In this document: positions 26,005 through 38,479 of the stretch, piece by piece
How positions within the stretch are numbered: the stretch's first letter is position 1
Layout: every line of letters starts with the position of its first letter
Assembly: GCF_023053635.1 (NCBI RefSeq)
Contig: NC_086178.1
Location: 98,254,226-98,318,225 of the forward strand
Reading direction: 5' to 3'
Length of the DNA: 64,000 nucleotides
From: Elgaria multicarinata webbii
Lineage: Eukaryota; Chordata; Lepidosauria; Squamata; Anguidae
Made by a program: the position numbers and the translations under genes
The notes under the pieces: generated by a model
Seen by the model: the letters and a program-made list of their open reading frames with translations, nothing else
The model's database searches: none
What the model was told of the DNA's origin: nothing

Positions 26005-26320
26005 TTTTATTTTATTTATTTAAGGATTTTTATGCCGCCATTCAGCCAAAAAAGGCTCTCACGGCGGCTTACAAAAGTATTTCTTGACAGTCCCTGCCCA
26101 CAGGCTTACAATCTAAAAGACATGACACAAAAGGAAAGGGGATTGGGAGGGAGGAGGAGGAGGGGGAAAAGGAAAGCAAACTCAGGCACTACAATCTTAG
26201 TTGGAAAGTTCAGCAGTTACAGTTGGTAGCAGGAGGGAGGGGGCTCTCAGCTGGAGCTGGACCCAGGCACGGTGGAGAGGTGCCTGGCTGCTGCTTCCTC
26301 CCTCACTGGTGGCCTCTGCA
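26005..26320 (-). mobile_element. LINE 3' end (L2-like, family C)
   Basis: On the minus strand a 3' UTR with ttagattgtaagcctgtggg, then gtaagccgccgtgagagcc, and an end cggcataaaaatccttaaat plus a TAAAA tail. The layout matches other L2 termini, but no protein-coding part remains. It begins 240 bases after exon 6. Confidence 0.65.
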
Positions 26321-26491
26321 GAGACAACACTATGTATTGAGGGTGGACAACCCTAACACAGGGCCATCCTGTGTTCCTTATAACATGTAGGCATACGCTG
26401 TCCATATGATGATGGGTTTTTTAAAAAATGAAAATAACAATTGAACTGTTCAAGCGTGATAGGATTCATGTGTACATTTATAATGCATTGT

Positions 26492-26605
26492 GGTCGTCCA
26501 GATGTTGGTCTGCAACTCCAATCATCCTTCACCATTGGCTATTGTGGCTGGGGCTGATAGGAGTTGCAGTCCAACAACTTCTGCAGGGGCCACATGTTCG
26601 CTTTA
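26492..26605. mobile_element. hAT-like MITE fragment
   Basis: cgtccagatgttggtctgca, then aatcatccttcaccattggc and ggctgataggagttgcagtc, ending gcaggggccacatg. This is the typical inner part of a squamate MITE whose full ends (aggggtgggcaac) are seen at 34.7 kb. Confidence 0.7.
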
Positions 26606-27237
26606 ATGTTGTTACCTTTAAGTAGTAACTTCATATGCAGTAGAGATATATTTCCTGGTAACCAGAAGATTTATAAATTACGCTTGAGTCCGAATTGAAG
26701 CTTAGGAAGATGAAACAAGAACCTGTTAAGCTACCTCCCTGTTAGGGCTGTCATCTAATTAAATTAGTCAATGTATGAATTACAATGGATAAATTAATTG
26801 ATTAAATCTGCATAAATTTGTGTGCTATTCGTTTTTAAAAAAACAAAGACCACTTTTTATTGTAGTAGGGCACTGTGAGTGGAGGAATTCCTTGTTTTAC
26901 GACAGAAGGGGGAATGCAACTTCTGAGATGCTGCTTACCATCTGCCATTCTTATATCAGTACTTGTGTAAAAATACTTTACATGTAAATACTTTTCATAT
27001 ATTAAAAAAATATACGCTTTGATTAATCAGTGTCACCCTTTTTAATGGAACAAAAGGATTTTTAATCAATTTGCTAATTAACGGAACATCAAAGCTGTAC
27101 CAACTCTGTGCTGATGCTTCTCTAGTATCATATTTGTTTTATGGTACAGGAGAGATGCCAGAGGAAAGACTAAAAATAAAATATAAAATTAGGAAATAGT
27201 TTTGAGAAGATAAAATTAATCAGTCTTTATCTCTTAA

Positions 27238-27378
<141 letters not shown>

Positions 27379-27572
27379 TGATAGTATTTTTGTGCCCAGA
27401 GATATAATCTTTCTATGAAAGCAGTAAGTAGAGGCTTGAAATGTGAATTTCAAATCTTAAGTTTCTTTCCAGTATTCAAGAAGTAAAATGTGTTATTAAT
27501 TATATAAATGGGATTGACTTTTAATTCAAGGAAGTGCTGAGCACATACGTTTTTACTAAATGTGTATGTAAA

Positions 27573-27575
<3 letters not shown>

Positions 27576-27628
<53 letters not shown>
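27576..27628. repeat. (CT)n microsatellite
   Basis: About 26 CT units in CCDC6 intron 7. Confidence 0.95.
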
Positions 27629-27630
<2 letters not shown>

Positions 27631-27951
27631 AGTCTTCCTTTTGCACTCAGTTCCTAGTTTCTATCGTTTTGTATTATTCTCTTCCATTTTATTATGGATT
27701 GTTGTCTTCCATGGCAATTTGTTTTAGCAATGAGCCACTTTGAAGATTCAGTGATGGAAGCAGCCTCTTAAGCCCATCCACTCTCACTCTTAAATTGGTA
27801 GCTTAGATAGCTCCTAAATGTTATCTGCCCCTGATCTTTTGGAATCAACCTGGCTAGAAATTAAAATAACTAAGTCATATCACATGGCTTTGTCAATCCC
27901 AGTAAGCACAAATTTTCAAATGCAGTTTATTTGTCCTCTGTAGGAGATTGA

Positions 27952-28167
<216 letters not shown>

Positions 28168-29072
28168 TAAGAAGTAACATAAGTATCTTAAATAATTTTT
28201 TCTAAACTGTGAATGCTTCCTTTTATGTCTGATGTTTTTACGTTTCTTGATGCCATCCCATGTTTTTCATTTTAGGCTAGATAAATCTTTAACATTTTAT
28301 TACAGAATAAAGAATGGTAAATGCCACCCCCGGTTCCACCCTGAAATCAGTAATGAGTGTGCTCTACAGGGCTGCCATGTTAGTACAAGACTGTGTTGCT
28401 TAGATTTGGTGTTAGGCCACTGCCACCTGTGAACTCCCTTCCTAAATTAGGCACTTGTCATGTCCTAGGTCCAGCTGTTATCAGAAATCATAACAGATGG
28501 AACTGAGACATGTGTTTGCAGGTGTGTATTAAGTTTATTAAACGCTTTCCCTAACAAAAAGAAAGAAGCTCAAAGACATTTACAAAGCACGGAAACCTGC
28601 AGAGGCCTACAAAGGTCCTACGGGGGGGGAAATCAGTATAAACCCGGAGATCATGTAAGCATTGTAGCAAGACATTGGTACCAGGTGAAGGAGCAAGAAG
28701 CCAGAGGATAATAGAGATAAGAAGAGGAGGCTTGGCTATTTTAAGGACTGGAGCATTGAATTCTCTGTCGCTCTCACACGTATGTATGCTTGAGTGCCTT
28801 TGCGCACGCTTGTGCACACACACACTTAGAATAAGAGAACGAGAAATGCTGCTTTCATTTTTTTTTTCCTGGGCAAGATCTATTCTAGAACTCCTTTTGT
28901 GTGTCAGGTATAATGATGCTGGTAGTTCTGCAAAATAGTCGAACCAAACTCAGAAAAGGGCAGCTTGCATTCACAAAGATGCCTTGTCATCTTGTTTGCA
29001 TTTCTTCACCATCAATTAATTTGAGTTCAAGCTAATGTGTCGAAACCCTGGTTTCCCTGCTTTGTTCCACAG

Positions 29073-29258
29073 AGGCCTTCACCACGCAGAAGCAACAGCC
29101 CTGACAAATTCAAGCGCCCCACTCCTCCTCCTTCTCCAAATACGCAGTCCCCACTGCAGCCTGGTCCTCCGCCACCGCCGCCGCCACCGCCTCCACAGCC
29201 TCCGGCCTCCCAGTCAGCCACTTTTCAACATTCGATGCATCCTTCCTCTCAGCCTTAG
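29073..29258 (+). CDS. CCDC6: CCDC6 exon 9, terminal coding exon with stop
   Basis: Encodes 61 residues, [31 protein letters not shown], a run of ten prolines, then [20 protein letters not shown] and TAG at 29256-29258. The acceptor is tgttccacag. The Thr in SPNTQ (codon 29142-29144), followed by Gln, corresponds to human Thr434, the reported ATM target; if exon 1 has the human length of 101 codons, the number is the same here. The proline run is coded by a CCG/CCA/CCT repeat and is the part that differs most in length from human. The last residues HPSSQP are conserved. Several long frames on both strands here are shadows of the proline-rich DNA. Confidence 0.97.
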   Translation, partial: RPSPRRSNSPDKFKRPTPPPSPNTQSPLQPGPPPPPPPPPPQPPASQSATFQHSMHPSSQP

Positions 29259-29802
29259 TGCATGTGCTCAGCAAATCTGTATTCAGAGTTGGACTCATAA
29301 CACGGAGCAGTTTACTACAAGCCAAAGGCTTACAATGGTATATTGGGATTTGACTTATTTGCACTGAAGTAATTGAGGCTTCACTGTTCAATTGTGTTGT
29401 ACAAGTTTGTCCAAGGGCTGCCTCCAATGTTAGCACGTTTCCTACCTGGGAAGCACTTCCATGTGGGAGAAAGCATGAAACCTGTTTGTAGGTAATCACA
29501 TGAATACATAGTGGTTTCCATGGCTTTTTATAAAACAAAACCAAACCTGGAAGTGCTTTTTGTGTAAGAAGTGTGCTCTATTTGAAGTTGCTGTAAAATG
29601 CAGCCGGTGTTGTGGATCTACAACACTAATTTTTTTAAAAAAAAATCCATCAGTGTTTTATTTGAACTTACATGTTATGCCCACCCTCTGGCTGGAACAT
29701 TTGCAACTTTGTTTGGTATTACGGCATTATGTTTTGCTGAGCTCCCAAAGCTTTGTGTTCCCCCCCCCTCCTCTGCCCCGTTCCCAGCTTCTAGGTTTGT
29801 AA

Positions 29803-29808
29803 AATAAA
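29803..29808 (+). terminator. Possible proximal poly(A) signal AATAAA
   Basis: Canonical AATAAA 545 bases after the stop codon, followed within 20 bases by a T-rich stretch. It could give a short-3'-UTR CCDC6 transcript. Confidence 0.5.
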
Positions 29809-30619
29809 AGGGACAGCTTTTTATATTTTTTCATGACAATTTGCATATAAAATTACAGGCATGAACTCCTAGATATTACAGTGTGTTTCAAGCATATACA
29901 GTAAATCAGCACTACATTTCAGTAATAATAATTAAAAAAAAGCGGTGCGGCTTTTAGTGCAAAAGTGAAAGTCGGACACATTAATGCCCAAGCTCACTTT
30001 TTGTTTTAATTGTATCCCTTAATTTTCCAGAGACAGCAGTTAAACATACATGACAAATCCGTATCTTTTCTCCAGTGTGTGGTACAGTCTGAAGTACAAT
30101 GTGGGAAGCCTGACTTGTCAGAGTATATAGAATGTATTAATCCATGGACCTTAAAAGTTGATTGTTTCATTTCTTATTCACGTTGACCTGTAAAACTGTC
30201 CGTACTGTTGTTCTCATCACAATGATCTTCTGTAAGTGTGGTTCTGCCAACAAAATCCTTGTGGCTGATTAAAGTGTACTCTCCGATTTTCTGCTGTAGA
30301 AAAGCAATTTGTATTAAAAACAAAAAGCCTGGTCCCCCCCCCCTTGTTTAAAATATATTAATTGTGTAACACCCCCTCCTGAAAGTTTGAACCAATATTT
30401 TAACCATTCAAAGAAAAATCAGAAGAGAATATGATTGAAGGGTGCACATTATAGCAGCATATGGGTATAACAGCTGAAAATGTTATATTGCTTGGTAGAA
30501 GAGAAACAGATTACAGAGAAAGTTAGATGACAATAGCAAATGCGTATTTAGCAGCATAAGCCGGTACAATGTATAAAGAAATGTATTCTGAAATACATTC
30601 TTTCCATTCATTTAGCACA

Positions 30620-30625
30620 AATAAA
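30620..30625 (+). terminator. Likely distal poly(A) signal AATAAA
   Basis: Canonical AATAAA with a GT-rich then T-rich downstream element (T run at about 30662-30671). It is the last such signal before the repeat block at 30.96 kb, so it is my best call for the CCDC6 transcript end. Confidence 0.6.
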
Positions 30626-30961
30626 TTGTTTGGTTTCACTTTGCAGTGGAACGAAGTGTCATTTTTTTTTTCTTGACATGAGATCTATTTCACCAAATGC
30701 TTTTTTCCAGCAGTTCCTGCTCAATAGCTTTTACATTATAGTGATTATTCTAAAAGGTTCCTTCCCATCTCATATTTGGTGCATAGGACAGTAATTACAG
30801 AGTGTTACTTTTGTGAGATATATCTGCTTTTAATTGAACATTAATTTAGCTGGATGTTCATTTTGTGACATACCGCAACAGCACACGTTCTTAAGAGAGA
30901 AAAAGAGAATTCTCGGTAGTTTGTAACATTATTGCATAGTTTCATATTTCACCATGTAAAT

Positions 30962-31084
30962 CTTATTTATTTTATTTATTTATTGCATTTATATCCTGCC
31001 TTCTTTCCTCCATGGAACCCAAGGCAGCATACATAATCCTCCTCCTCTCCATTTTATCCTCACAACAACAACCCTATGTGGTAT

Positions 31085-31115
<31 letters not shown>

Positions 31116-31405
31116 TTACATTTTTATACCGCCCAATAGCCGAAGCTCTCTGGGCGGTTCACAAAAATTAAAATCATCATAAAACAACCAACAAGTTAAA
31201 AATACAAATACAAAATACAATATAAAAAGCACAACCAGGATAAAACCACGCAGCAAAATTGATATAAGGTTAAAATACAGAGTTAGATTCTGCTGAGAGT
31301 CTGTGACTGATTCAAAGTCACCCAGTGAGCTTCCATGGTTGAGTAGAGACTAGAATCTGGATCTCCCAACTCCCAGTCCTAACACACTAGCCACTCCTGG
31401 TTTAT
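30962..31405 (-). mobile_element. tRNA SINE, minus strand, split by an L2 tail
   Basis: Starts with a TTTA tail, then ttgcatttatatcctgcctt and ccattttatcctcacaacaa. After the L2 insert it resumes with ctgagagtctgtgactgatt, gtcacccagtgagcttccat and ccaactcccagtcctaacac. On the minus strand this is the SINE family of 38979-39203, whose tRNA head is clearer. Confidence 0.8.
31084..31285 (-). mobile_element. L2 family A tail nested in the SINE
   Basis: (TTTA)n tail, then cattttta taccgcccaatagc and cgaagctctctgggcggttc on the + strand, the inverted 3' end of L2 family A. It is very similar to 349-560, including the aaaagcacaaccaggataaa segment. Confidence 0.85.
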
Positions 31406-31617
31406 GTGAGGGCTGCAGAATAGAAAATCCTAATAGAAGGAGCAAAATCCAGCCAAAGTTGCTTCTACACAGTTGCTTCCCCCCCTGAATTTTTATTGGG
31501 GAGACCTAAGCACGTGCTTAACTCTTCCACTAAAATCAGTTATGCCCACTTTCTAATTCCCAGTGATTTTTCATTGGAATAGCTAGGCATCTGCTTAACA
31601 TTTTTCCATTAAAATTG

Positions 31618-32190
31618 AGGGGGCTTGAGGGTTAATAGAAGTATAGCTTCCAATACTGGTTCCCATTCATCACTGGTTAGGCCTCATCTTGAGTATTGCA
31701 TCCAGTTCTGGGATCCACATTTCAAGAAGGATGCGGACAAGCTGGAGCATGTTCAGAGGAGGGCAATGAGGATGATCAGGGGTCTGGAAACAAAGCCCTA
31801 TAAGGAGACCCTGAAAGAACTTGTCATGTTTAGTCTGGAGAAGAGAAGATTGAAGGGAGACATGATAGCACTCTTCAAATACTTGAAAGGTTGTCACACA
31901 GATGAGAGCCAGGCTCTCTTCTTGATCCTCCCAGAGTGCAGGACACGGAATAATGGGCTCAAGTTACAGGAAGACAGATTCCGGCTGGACAGCAGGAAAA
32001 ACTTCCTGGCTGTTAGAGCAGTACGACAATAGAACCAATTACCTAAGGAGGTCATGGCCTTCCCACACTAGAGGCATTCAAGAGGCAGCTGGACAACCAT
32101 CTGTCAGGTATGCTTTAAGGTAGATTCCTGCAATAAGCAGGGGTTGGACTCGATGGCCTTGTAGGCCCCTTCCAACTCTTCTATGGTTTA
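31618..32190 (+). mobile_element. CR1 LINE 3' end with RT C-terminus
   Basis: Encodes [20 protein letters not shown], then [20 protein letters not shown] and [20 protein letters not shown]. This is the thumb/C-terminal part of CR1 ORF2, then ORF end, then 3' UTR with ggttggactcgatggccttg and a terminus close to the CR1 end word attctatg (here cttctatgg). 5' truncated. Confidence 0.9.
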
Positions 32191-33150
32191 ACTTGGGCTG
32201 AATTGTGCTCAGTGTATGGAATATTAAATGTTTAACTGGATTGTGTTTTTAATATTCTGTTATGGCTTCTGCTCTTGAAAAACCACTGGGCCAGTGCAGA
32301 TAGCACAGTGGTTCCTTTGTTAATGCACCTTTGCTCCAGACAACGCCATGAAGTTTCCACTTGTTGTTTAGCAATGGACTTGTACCTAGCCTGCTATATA
32401 ATCATCTCTAGGCTAGAGTAATTCACTAAGTCCACAGCTTCCACTCTATTATTCATTTTGCAGGGGTGTGTGTGTGTGGTGTGTTTCTTTTTTGCTTACT
32501 TCATTGTACCGATGCTTTGTGTATCTTGTTGGTTGACTAATAGTTGACCCTTACTATTTCTGTCGTTATCTCAACCCTAAATTGACATTAACTTTGTCTC
32601 GGCTTGGAGTTGCAAAATTGCAGCCATCAGCTGCTGCTGCTCAGTTTCCTCTACTGCAGCAGTCATTCAGTGCTATAAACACTTCGGCTGTTCTAATTTC
32701 CTGTTTCAGCTTGCTAGAATGGCCAAAGAGAAAAGGTACAACTACAGTACATGTCATCTGATTATCTCACCAGCAGACATGTTTACATAGCATTAGTAGG
32801 GTTTGAGGGAGATGATCCAAAAATATATTTTTGGTTGGTAAAATGGTTTGTTTGACTTTTTATTGAAACAGCAATGTAGGCTAAGTCTGGACTTGGGGCA
32901 ACTCATTTTATTTATACTCTTGCCTGACGGATTTCCTTGGCCAGTATTGCTACTAATATTGTTATTATGATCATTGCAATGCTTAACGTTAGTCCTCATT
33001 CCCCCAACTGAAACAAAGCCTAAGTAAGTGTGATTGTATTTGCTCACATTCGTTCTTTATTACCCTTTGTCCTCCCTACTGTCAAAACCTGGAATGGAAG
33101 CCCTTGGGATGGGAACCTTTTCTTTTTTGTTAACCTGAATTTACTCTAAA

Positions 33151-33154
<4 letters not shown>

Positions 33155-33222
<68 letters not shown>
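33155..33222. repeat. (CT)n microsatellite
   Basis: More than 30 CT units with one CTTT interruption near the end. Confidence 0.95.
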
Positions 33223-33224
<2 letters not shown>

Positions 33225-33794
33225 TAAGTAAAGTCATCATGAAAGCTGGTTCTTTAGAATTGCTGCTTTTCAGGAAGTGGTGCAATTGTGTATCAGCTAA
33301 CTAGAGCTCTGGAACTTCCTTCCCATAAGATAATTCAGCCAGGATACACTCGTATTATTTTGACCTCCTCCTCCCCCTCTTAGCTTTACTTGAGTGTGTT
33401 CAGTGGAAAAATATAACACAGGCTGTATCATCTGTCTTTGGAAATACGTATTCAGGTTGTGAGGTCAACTGAGAAAAACATTACCTGAAGTGTGTACTAT
33501 TTAAAATACTCCCAAGAAGGCAAACTTGACCATCAGGCTTAGTGTGTGGGAGTTCAGTGGGTTGTGTGTGTTTTTAATAGGGTAAGTGTCCCTCACTTGT
33601 GCTGAGCATTTGGAATGAGAAGGCTGGTGTACTAGATAGTTAACTAATTTAATGTATGTATGTAATGCTAAATTTATAGATGAAACACAACCCAGGCTTT
33701 TGATTCTCAGAAGGGGGGGGTAAACCTGGGGAGGTAGCAGATTTGGCCTCTAGCCCAGTGGTGTCCCCATGTGACCTCTTTATCTTCTCCTTTT

Positions 33795-34545
33795 TGTTGT
33801 TGTTTATTCGTTCAGTCGTTTCCGACTCTTCGTGACTTCATGGACCAGCCCACGCCAGAGCTTTCTGTCGGCTGTCGCCACCCCCAGCTCCCCCAAGGTC
33901 AAGTCTGTCACCTCCAGAATATCATCCATCCATCTTGCCCTTGGTCGGCCCCTCTTCCTTTTGCCTTCCACTTTCCCTAGCATCAGCCTCTTCTCCAGGG
34001 TATCCTGTCTTCTCATTATGTGGCCAAAGTACTTCAGTTTTGCCTTTAGTATCATTCCCTCAAGTGAGCAGTCTGGCTTTATTTCCTGGAGTATGGACTG
34101 GTTTGATCTTCTTGCAGTCCACGGCACTCTCAGAATTTTCCTCCAACACCACAGTTCAAAAGCATCTATCTTCCTTCGCTCAGCCTTCCTTATGGTCCAG
34201 CTCTCACAGCCATAGGTTACTACGGGGAATACCATTGCTTTAACTATGCGGACCTTTGTTGTCAGTGTGGTGTCTCTGCTCTTAACTATTTTATCGAGAT
34301 TTGTCATTGCTCTCCTCCCAAGAAGTAAACGTCTTCTGATTTCCTGGCTGCAGTCAGCGTCTGCAGTAATCTTTGCGCCCAGAAATACAGTCTGTCACTG
34401 CCTCCACGTTTTCTCCCTCTATTTGCCAGTTACTAATCAAGCTGGTTGCCATAATCTTGGTTTTTTTGAGGTTTAACTGCAACCCCGCTTTTGCACTTTC
34501 TTCTTTCACCTTCGTCATGAGGCTCCTCAGCTCGAGCAGAGGCAG
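33795..34545 (-). mobile_element. Bov-B (RTE) LINE, 5' truncated
   Basis: The minus strand encodes LQLNLKKTKIMATSLISNWQ, then an intact 167-codon stretch with VTYGCESWTIRKAERRKID, RKILRVPWTARRSNQSILQE, FGHIMRRQDTLEKRLMLGKV, RGRPRARWMDDILEVTD and KSRKRLNE. This is the C-terminal end of Bov-B reverse transcriptase ORF. The 3' end is gaacgaataaacaacaac. There is one frame break near 34.3 kb. Bov-B is known for horizontal transfer between squamates and other animals. Confidence 0.93.
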
Positions 34546-34684
34546 AAGGGTGCTGGAGAGGGAGAGATCCGGGAAACTAGTTTCTACAGGAGGTTCTAGA
34601 AGACTTGAATAAAAAATCAACATCACTTCTTGTGCTTGCAATTTAACACATCTTTTGCTAGTATTAATACTTAGCATCTATATA

Positions 34685-34822
34685 AGGGGTGGGCAACTTG
34701 TGGTCCTCCAAATGTTTTGGACCACAACTCCCATGATCCTTCACCCTTGGCAATTGTGACTAAGACCGACAAAGAGTTGTAGGCCAAACCATTTGGTGGT
34801 CCAGAAGTTACCCACCCTTGAT
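34685..34822. mobile_element. Short hAT-like MITE with terminal inverted repeats
   Basis: Left end aggggtgggcaacttgtggt, right end gaagttacccaccctt, inverted relative to each other. The inside has ccatgatccttcacccttgg. Same family as 26.5 and 52.4 kb. Confidence 0.8.
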
Positions 34823-35039
34823 CTATTTGCTTATGTTAGTAGTCTACACAATGTATTGTGAAACTATTTAAGCTTGAGCATTTTAGATCTTGCTATTTAT
34901 GGTGTATTGGTCTTATTACATATGCAAATGGCCCAAGCAAGAAATAAAAAAGAAAGAGCTAGTAGTCAAAGAACTTCAAATACAGGGCTGTTGTGTTGGT
35001 CAGTATTCTTGAAAAGCATGTTGCAGGTGGAGGAACTAA

Positions 35040-35165
35040 AGGAACAACAGCTTGCTTCTGACCAGCACAGTGAGTTTGTGGCAGAGATGAATTTTGAAGT
35101 CGGGAGCTGTCAGTTCAGATCTCAAGTATCTTTGCCACTACACTAGCTCTTCTCACTCCATCCCG
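35040..35165 (-). mobile_element. Degraded tRNA SINE, minus strand
   Basis: cagtgagtttgtggcagaga, then ctttgccactacactagctc match the tRNA-head side of the squamate SINE. A partly similar stretch (ccttcaccactacactactc) recurs at about 35490-35560. Confidence 0.5.
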
Positions 35166-35559
35166 TAACAATTTGTCCTTTTTTTTAAAAAAAAAAAACC
35201 ATCTAAAGTTATTGGATGTACAGAGAAAAATACAGGCTGGCAAATATGAAAGGGGGAATTGATCTCAATTAGTTCCCAGCTCCAGTACTTCGAACTCACT
35301 GTGCCTGTTGTATTCCCCTTTTTGTGTTTTCACTTTTACATTGTTGCTTTTAACTTTGAAATTTGGTACTGTCAAACTTCCACTTGCAATGTCCTATTTT
35401 ACTTCTTACTGAGTTACAAAAGTCTTTTTGCTCCCCTGTCCATGGATAACAGTAAAAAGCAATATTAGGTTTGAAGTAGTATTCAAGGGTCATATCTCAA
35501 GTCTCAAATACCTTCACCACTACACTACTCTAGCTCTTCTCATCACATTCCCCCATAAC

Positions 35560-37690
35560 AACCCCCCGCCTCCAGAAAGTCAAATTCAAAGGTGGTGGTG
35601 GTTCCTCTATCTGTGGAAATGTCTTGGGATCTGGTTCAAGCTTGCAAAGAAAGTCATTGCAATCAATTTTCAATCAAAAGTTTATTATAAAGTCCTAGAT
35701 CCATTTTTGCACAGTTCCGAGTACTCTCAACAGCATTGGTGGCCCAAGAGCAGCTGAATATTTCGGACTACCTGCAGTCAGCTACTCTGATGAGGAGTTG
35801 AGACTTATTTGACAATATCCTAAGATAAGATCTCTTCTTTGTTCTATCCCAGTGACCCCTGCAGCAGATACTTAAAATATAGAGCTAGCCCTTACGTAAA
35901 TGAGAGTTAAGTTATGTGGAGAAAAATATAAAGACTTTCCCTCAAGGTTTCACAATTGGAAATGGAGAATCCAGTACTCCCCAACTGCAATTTGGTGATA
36001 CTGGTTAAATGCAAGTTCTCTGTGTAGAGCATGTACACACAGGCACTATTATAGTGACAAGCATTTTGGTAGCGTGTATATATAGGAGCACACATCTCCC
36101 ACATGTTTAAAGTGGGGACAGCAAAGAATCCTTCCCTCTCAACAGATCTCCCTCAACTCTTGAAAGATTGGAAATGGAATGCCGTGTTAGATGTACCGTG
36201 GTTATATCCTGCAAGGGAGATCTTGTTACAAAACATTTCCCGTTTTGAACACACAGCAAACAAAGCATCCTGAGAGCTATTCTGCTACTTTTCACAAGTA
36301 TCTGCATGCAACCCATACCATCCAGGTAAACTTAGGTTGGCCTTTGGTCTTAAATGGAAGATTTAAGGTTTTGCCTTTTTACCAGCTCAGTTTGCCAGTA
36401 GGTTTTTGTTACCTCGACTTGTCCAAACAGATCTCCTATAATCTTAGGGGACATATTTCCTTCTGTTTATACAGACATTGTTTTAGCAGATTTAAATGAT
36501 CTACAACTGTCATACCATATTTATTTAACAGACGTGTATTTCTGGTTTGGTTCTTTCCAAAACAAGCATTAGCCATGACAACATATTAAAGCATCAACTT
36601 CGTTAAAAGGTTTTGCATTCCTAAAACTATTAAGCAACTCTAGGTCTATTACCTGCAGTAGTCTGATTTTTGGTGTGGGGTGGGGGTGGGGATTAATCAT
36701 GGACTACTTTAATCCATAGTTCCTTGAATGTAATTAAAAAATTTCAAAGTAACGGTTGAGAAAGCTTGCCAAATGTGCTGATGCATTTTTGTTGCTGCTT
36801 AACCAACAGTGGGCTTAATTTTAGAACGGGTTTACCCATGTACCTAAATCATATGGTGCAGTGTTTCTAGGATTGTACCATTTCAGGCTGCAGATGGGAG
36901 GAATCATACATTTAAATCCTCCCCTATCAAATACTCATAGCCCTTGGAAAATTAGCATGTCAGAGATGGTTCTGGCCCAACCTTTTCCCTCATGTGTCTG
37001 CTTTCTATTTGTCAAGAGTTCTTTATGTGCTGGTTCAACCCACCCACTCCATACACACATACAACCTGCAGTCTGAAACAGTATAGTCCAGGAACTCTGT
37101 ACCATGTGATTTATCTGTAGATCAGCTGTAAGTAGCTCCTTTATCAGCAAAAGCATTATTAAATTCAGAGATGAGTCAGTTGATCTAGGCTCTGTTCCAC
37201 AAAATTATTCTTCATGCAATCATCGTCGACACTTTGGCAGAAACACTGATTACATTACATCAAAAAACAAATGAATGCTGGCAGAAGAAAAATATTCAGC
37301 AAAATTAAGTGAATTTCCCTAATCGCATGTACAGAGTAGACCTGGAAACTGCATTCTGTTCTGCTAAACTTCTCAATATCCATGTGCTGATGTTCATAGT
37401 AAAGTATTGGGAATGTAGCGTGCATTCTGGGCAAATGTTTGTGTACAATTGTCCCTATATGATTGAGAGTGCAGTCCTATGGCCCCTAGACAGTGTGCAT
37501 GGGGGTCATAGGACTGGTTGGTTTACTGGCTCTGAGATTAGTCAACTGAACTAAATTTGCTTTCCAGTTTCAGGGCTGCTCTGCTGAGATGTTTTGGTTT
37601 AGTTTCTGACAAAAGAAAACCTCTGTAAGCCTCACACTTTCATCAGCACATCCGTAGCTGTGCCATAAATTGGGCATGGCGAAGTGTATA
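35560..37690. other. Intergenic, little recognised
   Basis: No gene seen. Possible short MITE traces at about 36690-36730 (taatcatggactactttaat) and 36795-36880 (gtgggcttaattttagaacg). Confidence 0.45.
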
Positions 37691-37697
37691 TGTGAAA

Positions 37698-37868
37698 TTG
37701 CCATACGCCAATTCAGAACATTGATCCCTCTAACCCAGTATTGTCTGGCTACGAGGCCTCTCAGGTATTTGTCAGCCTGCTCCTAGTAGCTTTTTAACCA
37801 GAAAAGTCTGGGATTGAAGCTGGTTCTTTGTAACGGCAGAGCATTGTTCTACTATCGCTGCATGGCTT
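37698..37868 (-). mobile_element. Degraded tRNA SINE, minus strand
   Basis: aacccagtattgtctggcta, then gggattgaagctggttcttt and gcagagcattgttctactat follow the layout of the SINE at 1012-1158 and 43425-43515. Confidence 0.6.
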
Positions 37869-37894
37869 CTTCCTGTGAGAAATAAACAGGTTTG

Positions 37895-37932
37895 TCTCAT
37901 CAGAGAGCTCCGGCTAGAAATGTAATAAATAT
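37895..37932 (+). mobile_element. Fragment of L2 family A terminus
   Basis: cagagagctccggct joined directly to agaaatgtaataaata. About ten bases of the normal terminus are missing. Confidence 0.55.
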
Positions 37933-38479
37933 AAAATCAGCATTGGGAAGCTGCACTGTAGCTACATAATGGCAGTGTGCTATTCTTGCATGTCATTCTC
38001 TACTGAAAGAACGTGACAGGTTTCTCCTCCGACAACTAGTAAAACTCTACCAAATTTATCTTGAAAGTCCTTGTTTCAAATCCCATGCCTTCAACAAAAA
38101 CCAAAGTTAAAGAAATATATACCTCTTTGCCAGATTCTTTCATGCAAATTAATATAAAATGTGTTATAACAGTATAGCAGCAAGAAATATAAAAAGTAAA
38201 GACCTTAGAATCCTACTTCGAAAATAAATGCTGCTGCAACTCCTCCTACTACTTCTACTAGAGCACTTACTATTAGGAAGTGGAAGTGTGTAAAGGGAGG
38301 ACCTGTACATTGTAGGGAACCCAAGATGAGCATGAATGTAGAGTCTGGACCTATCCTGGTTTTATATTAATTAATTAATTAATTAAATTTCTAGCTGAAG
38401 CTGCCTGAGAGAAACCAGCTCTGCTCACAGGAAGAGTAGTAGTAGAATGCATGCTGATCCTCTGACAAAAATATGTAAT

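Larger units (their letters stand above)
29259..30645 (+). other. CCDC6: CCDC6 3' untranslated region
   Basis: Non-coding, AT-rich, repeat-poor sequence between the stop codon and the best poly(A) signal. The lack of interspersed repeats over 1.6 kb, in a window where they are dense, supports a transcribed and constrained UTR. The human transcript has a longer 3' UTR, so the end could lie further on, but repeats begin at 30962. Confidence 0.75.

Noticed and set aside
29110-29544. 144-codon antisense frame over CCDC6 exon 9
   Set aside because: Antisense shadow of the proline-coding triplets. No homology recognised.
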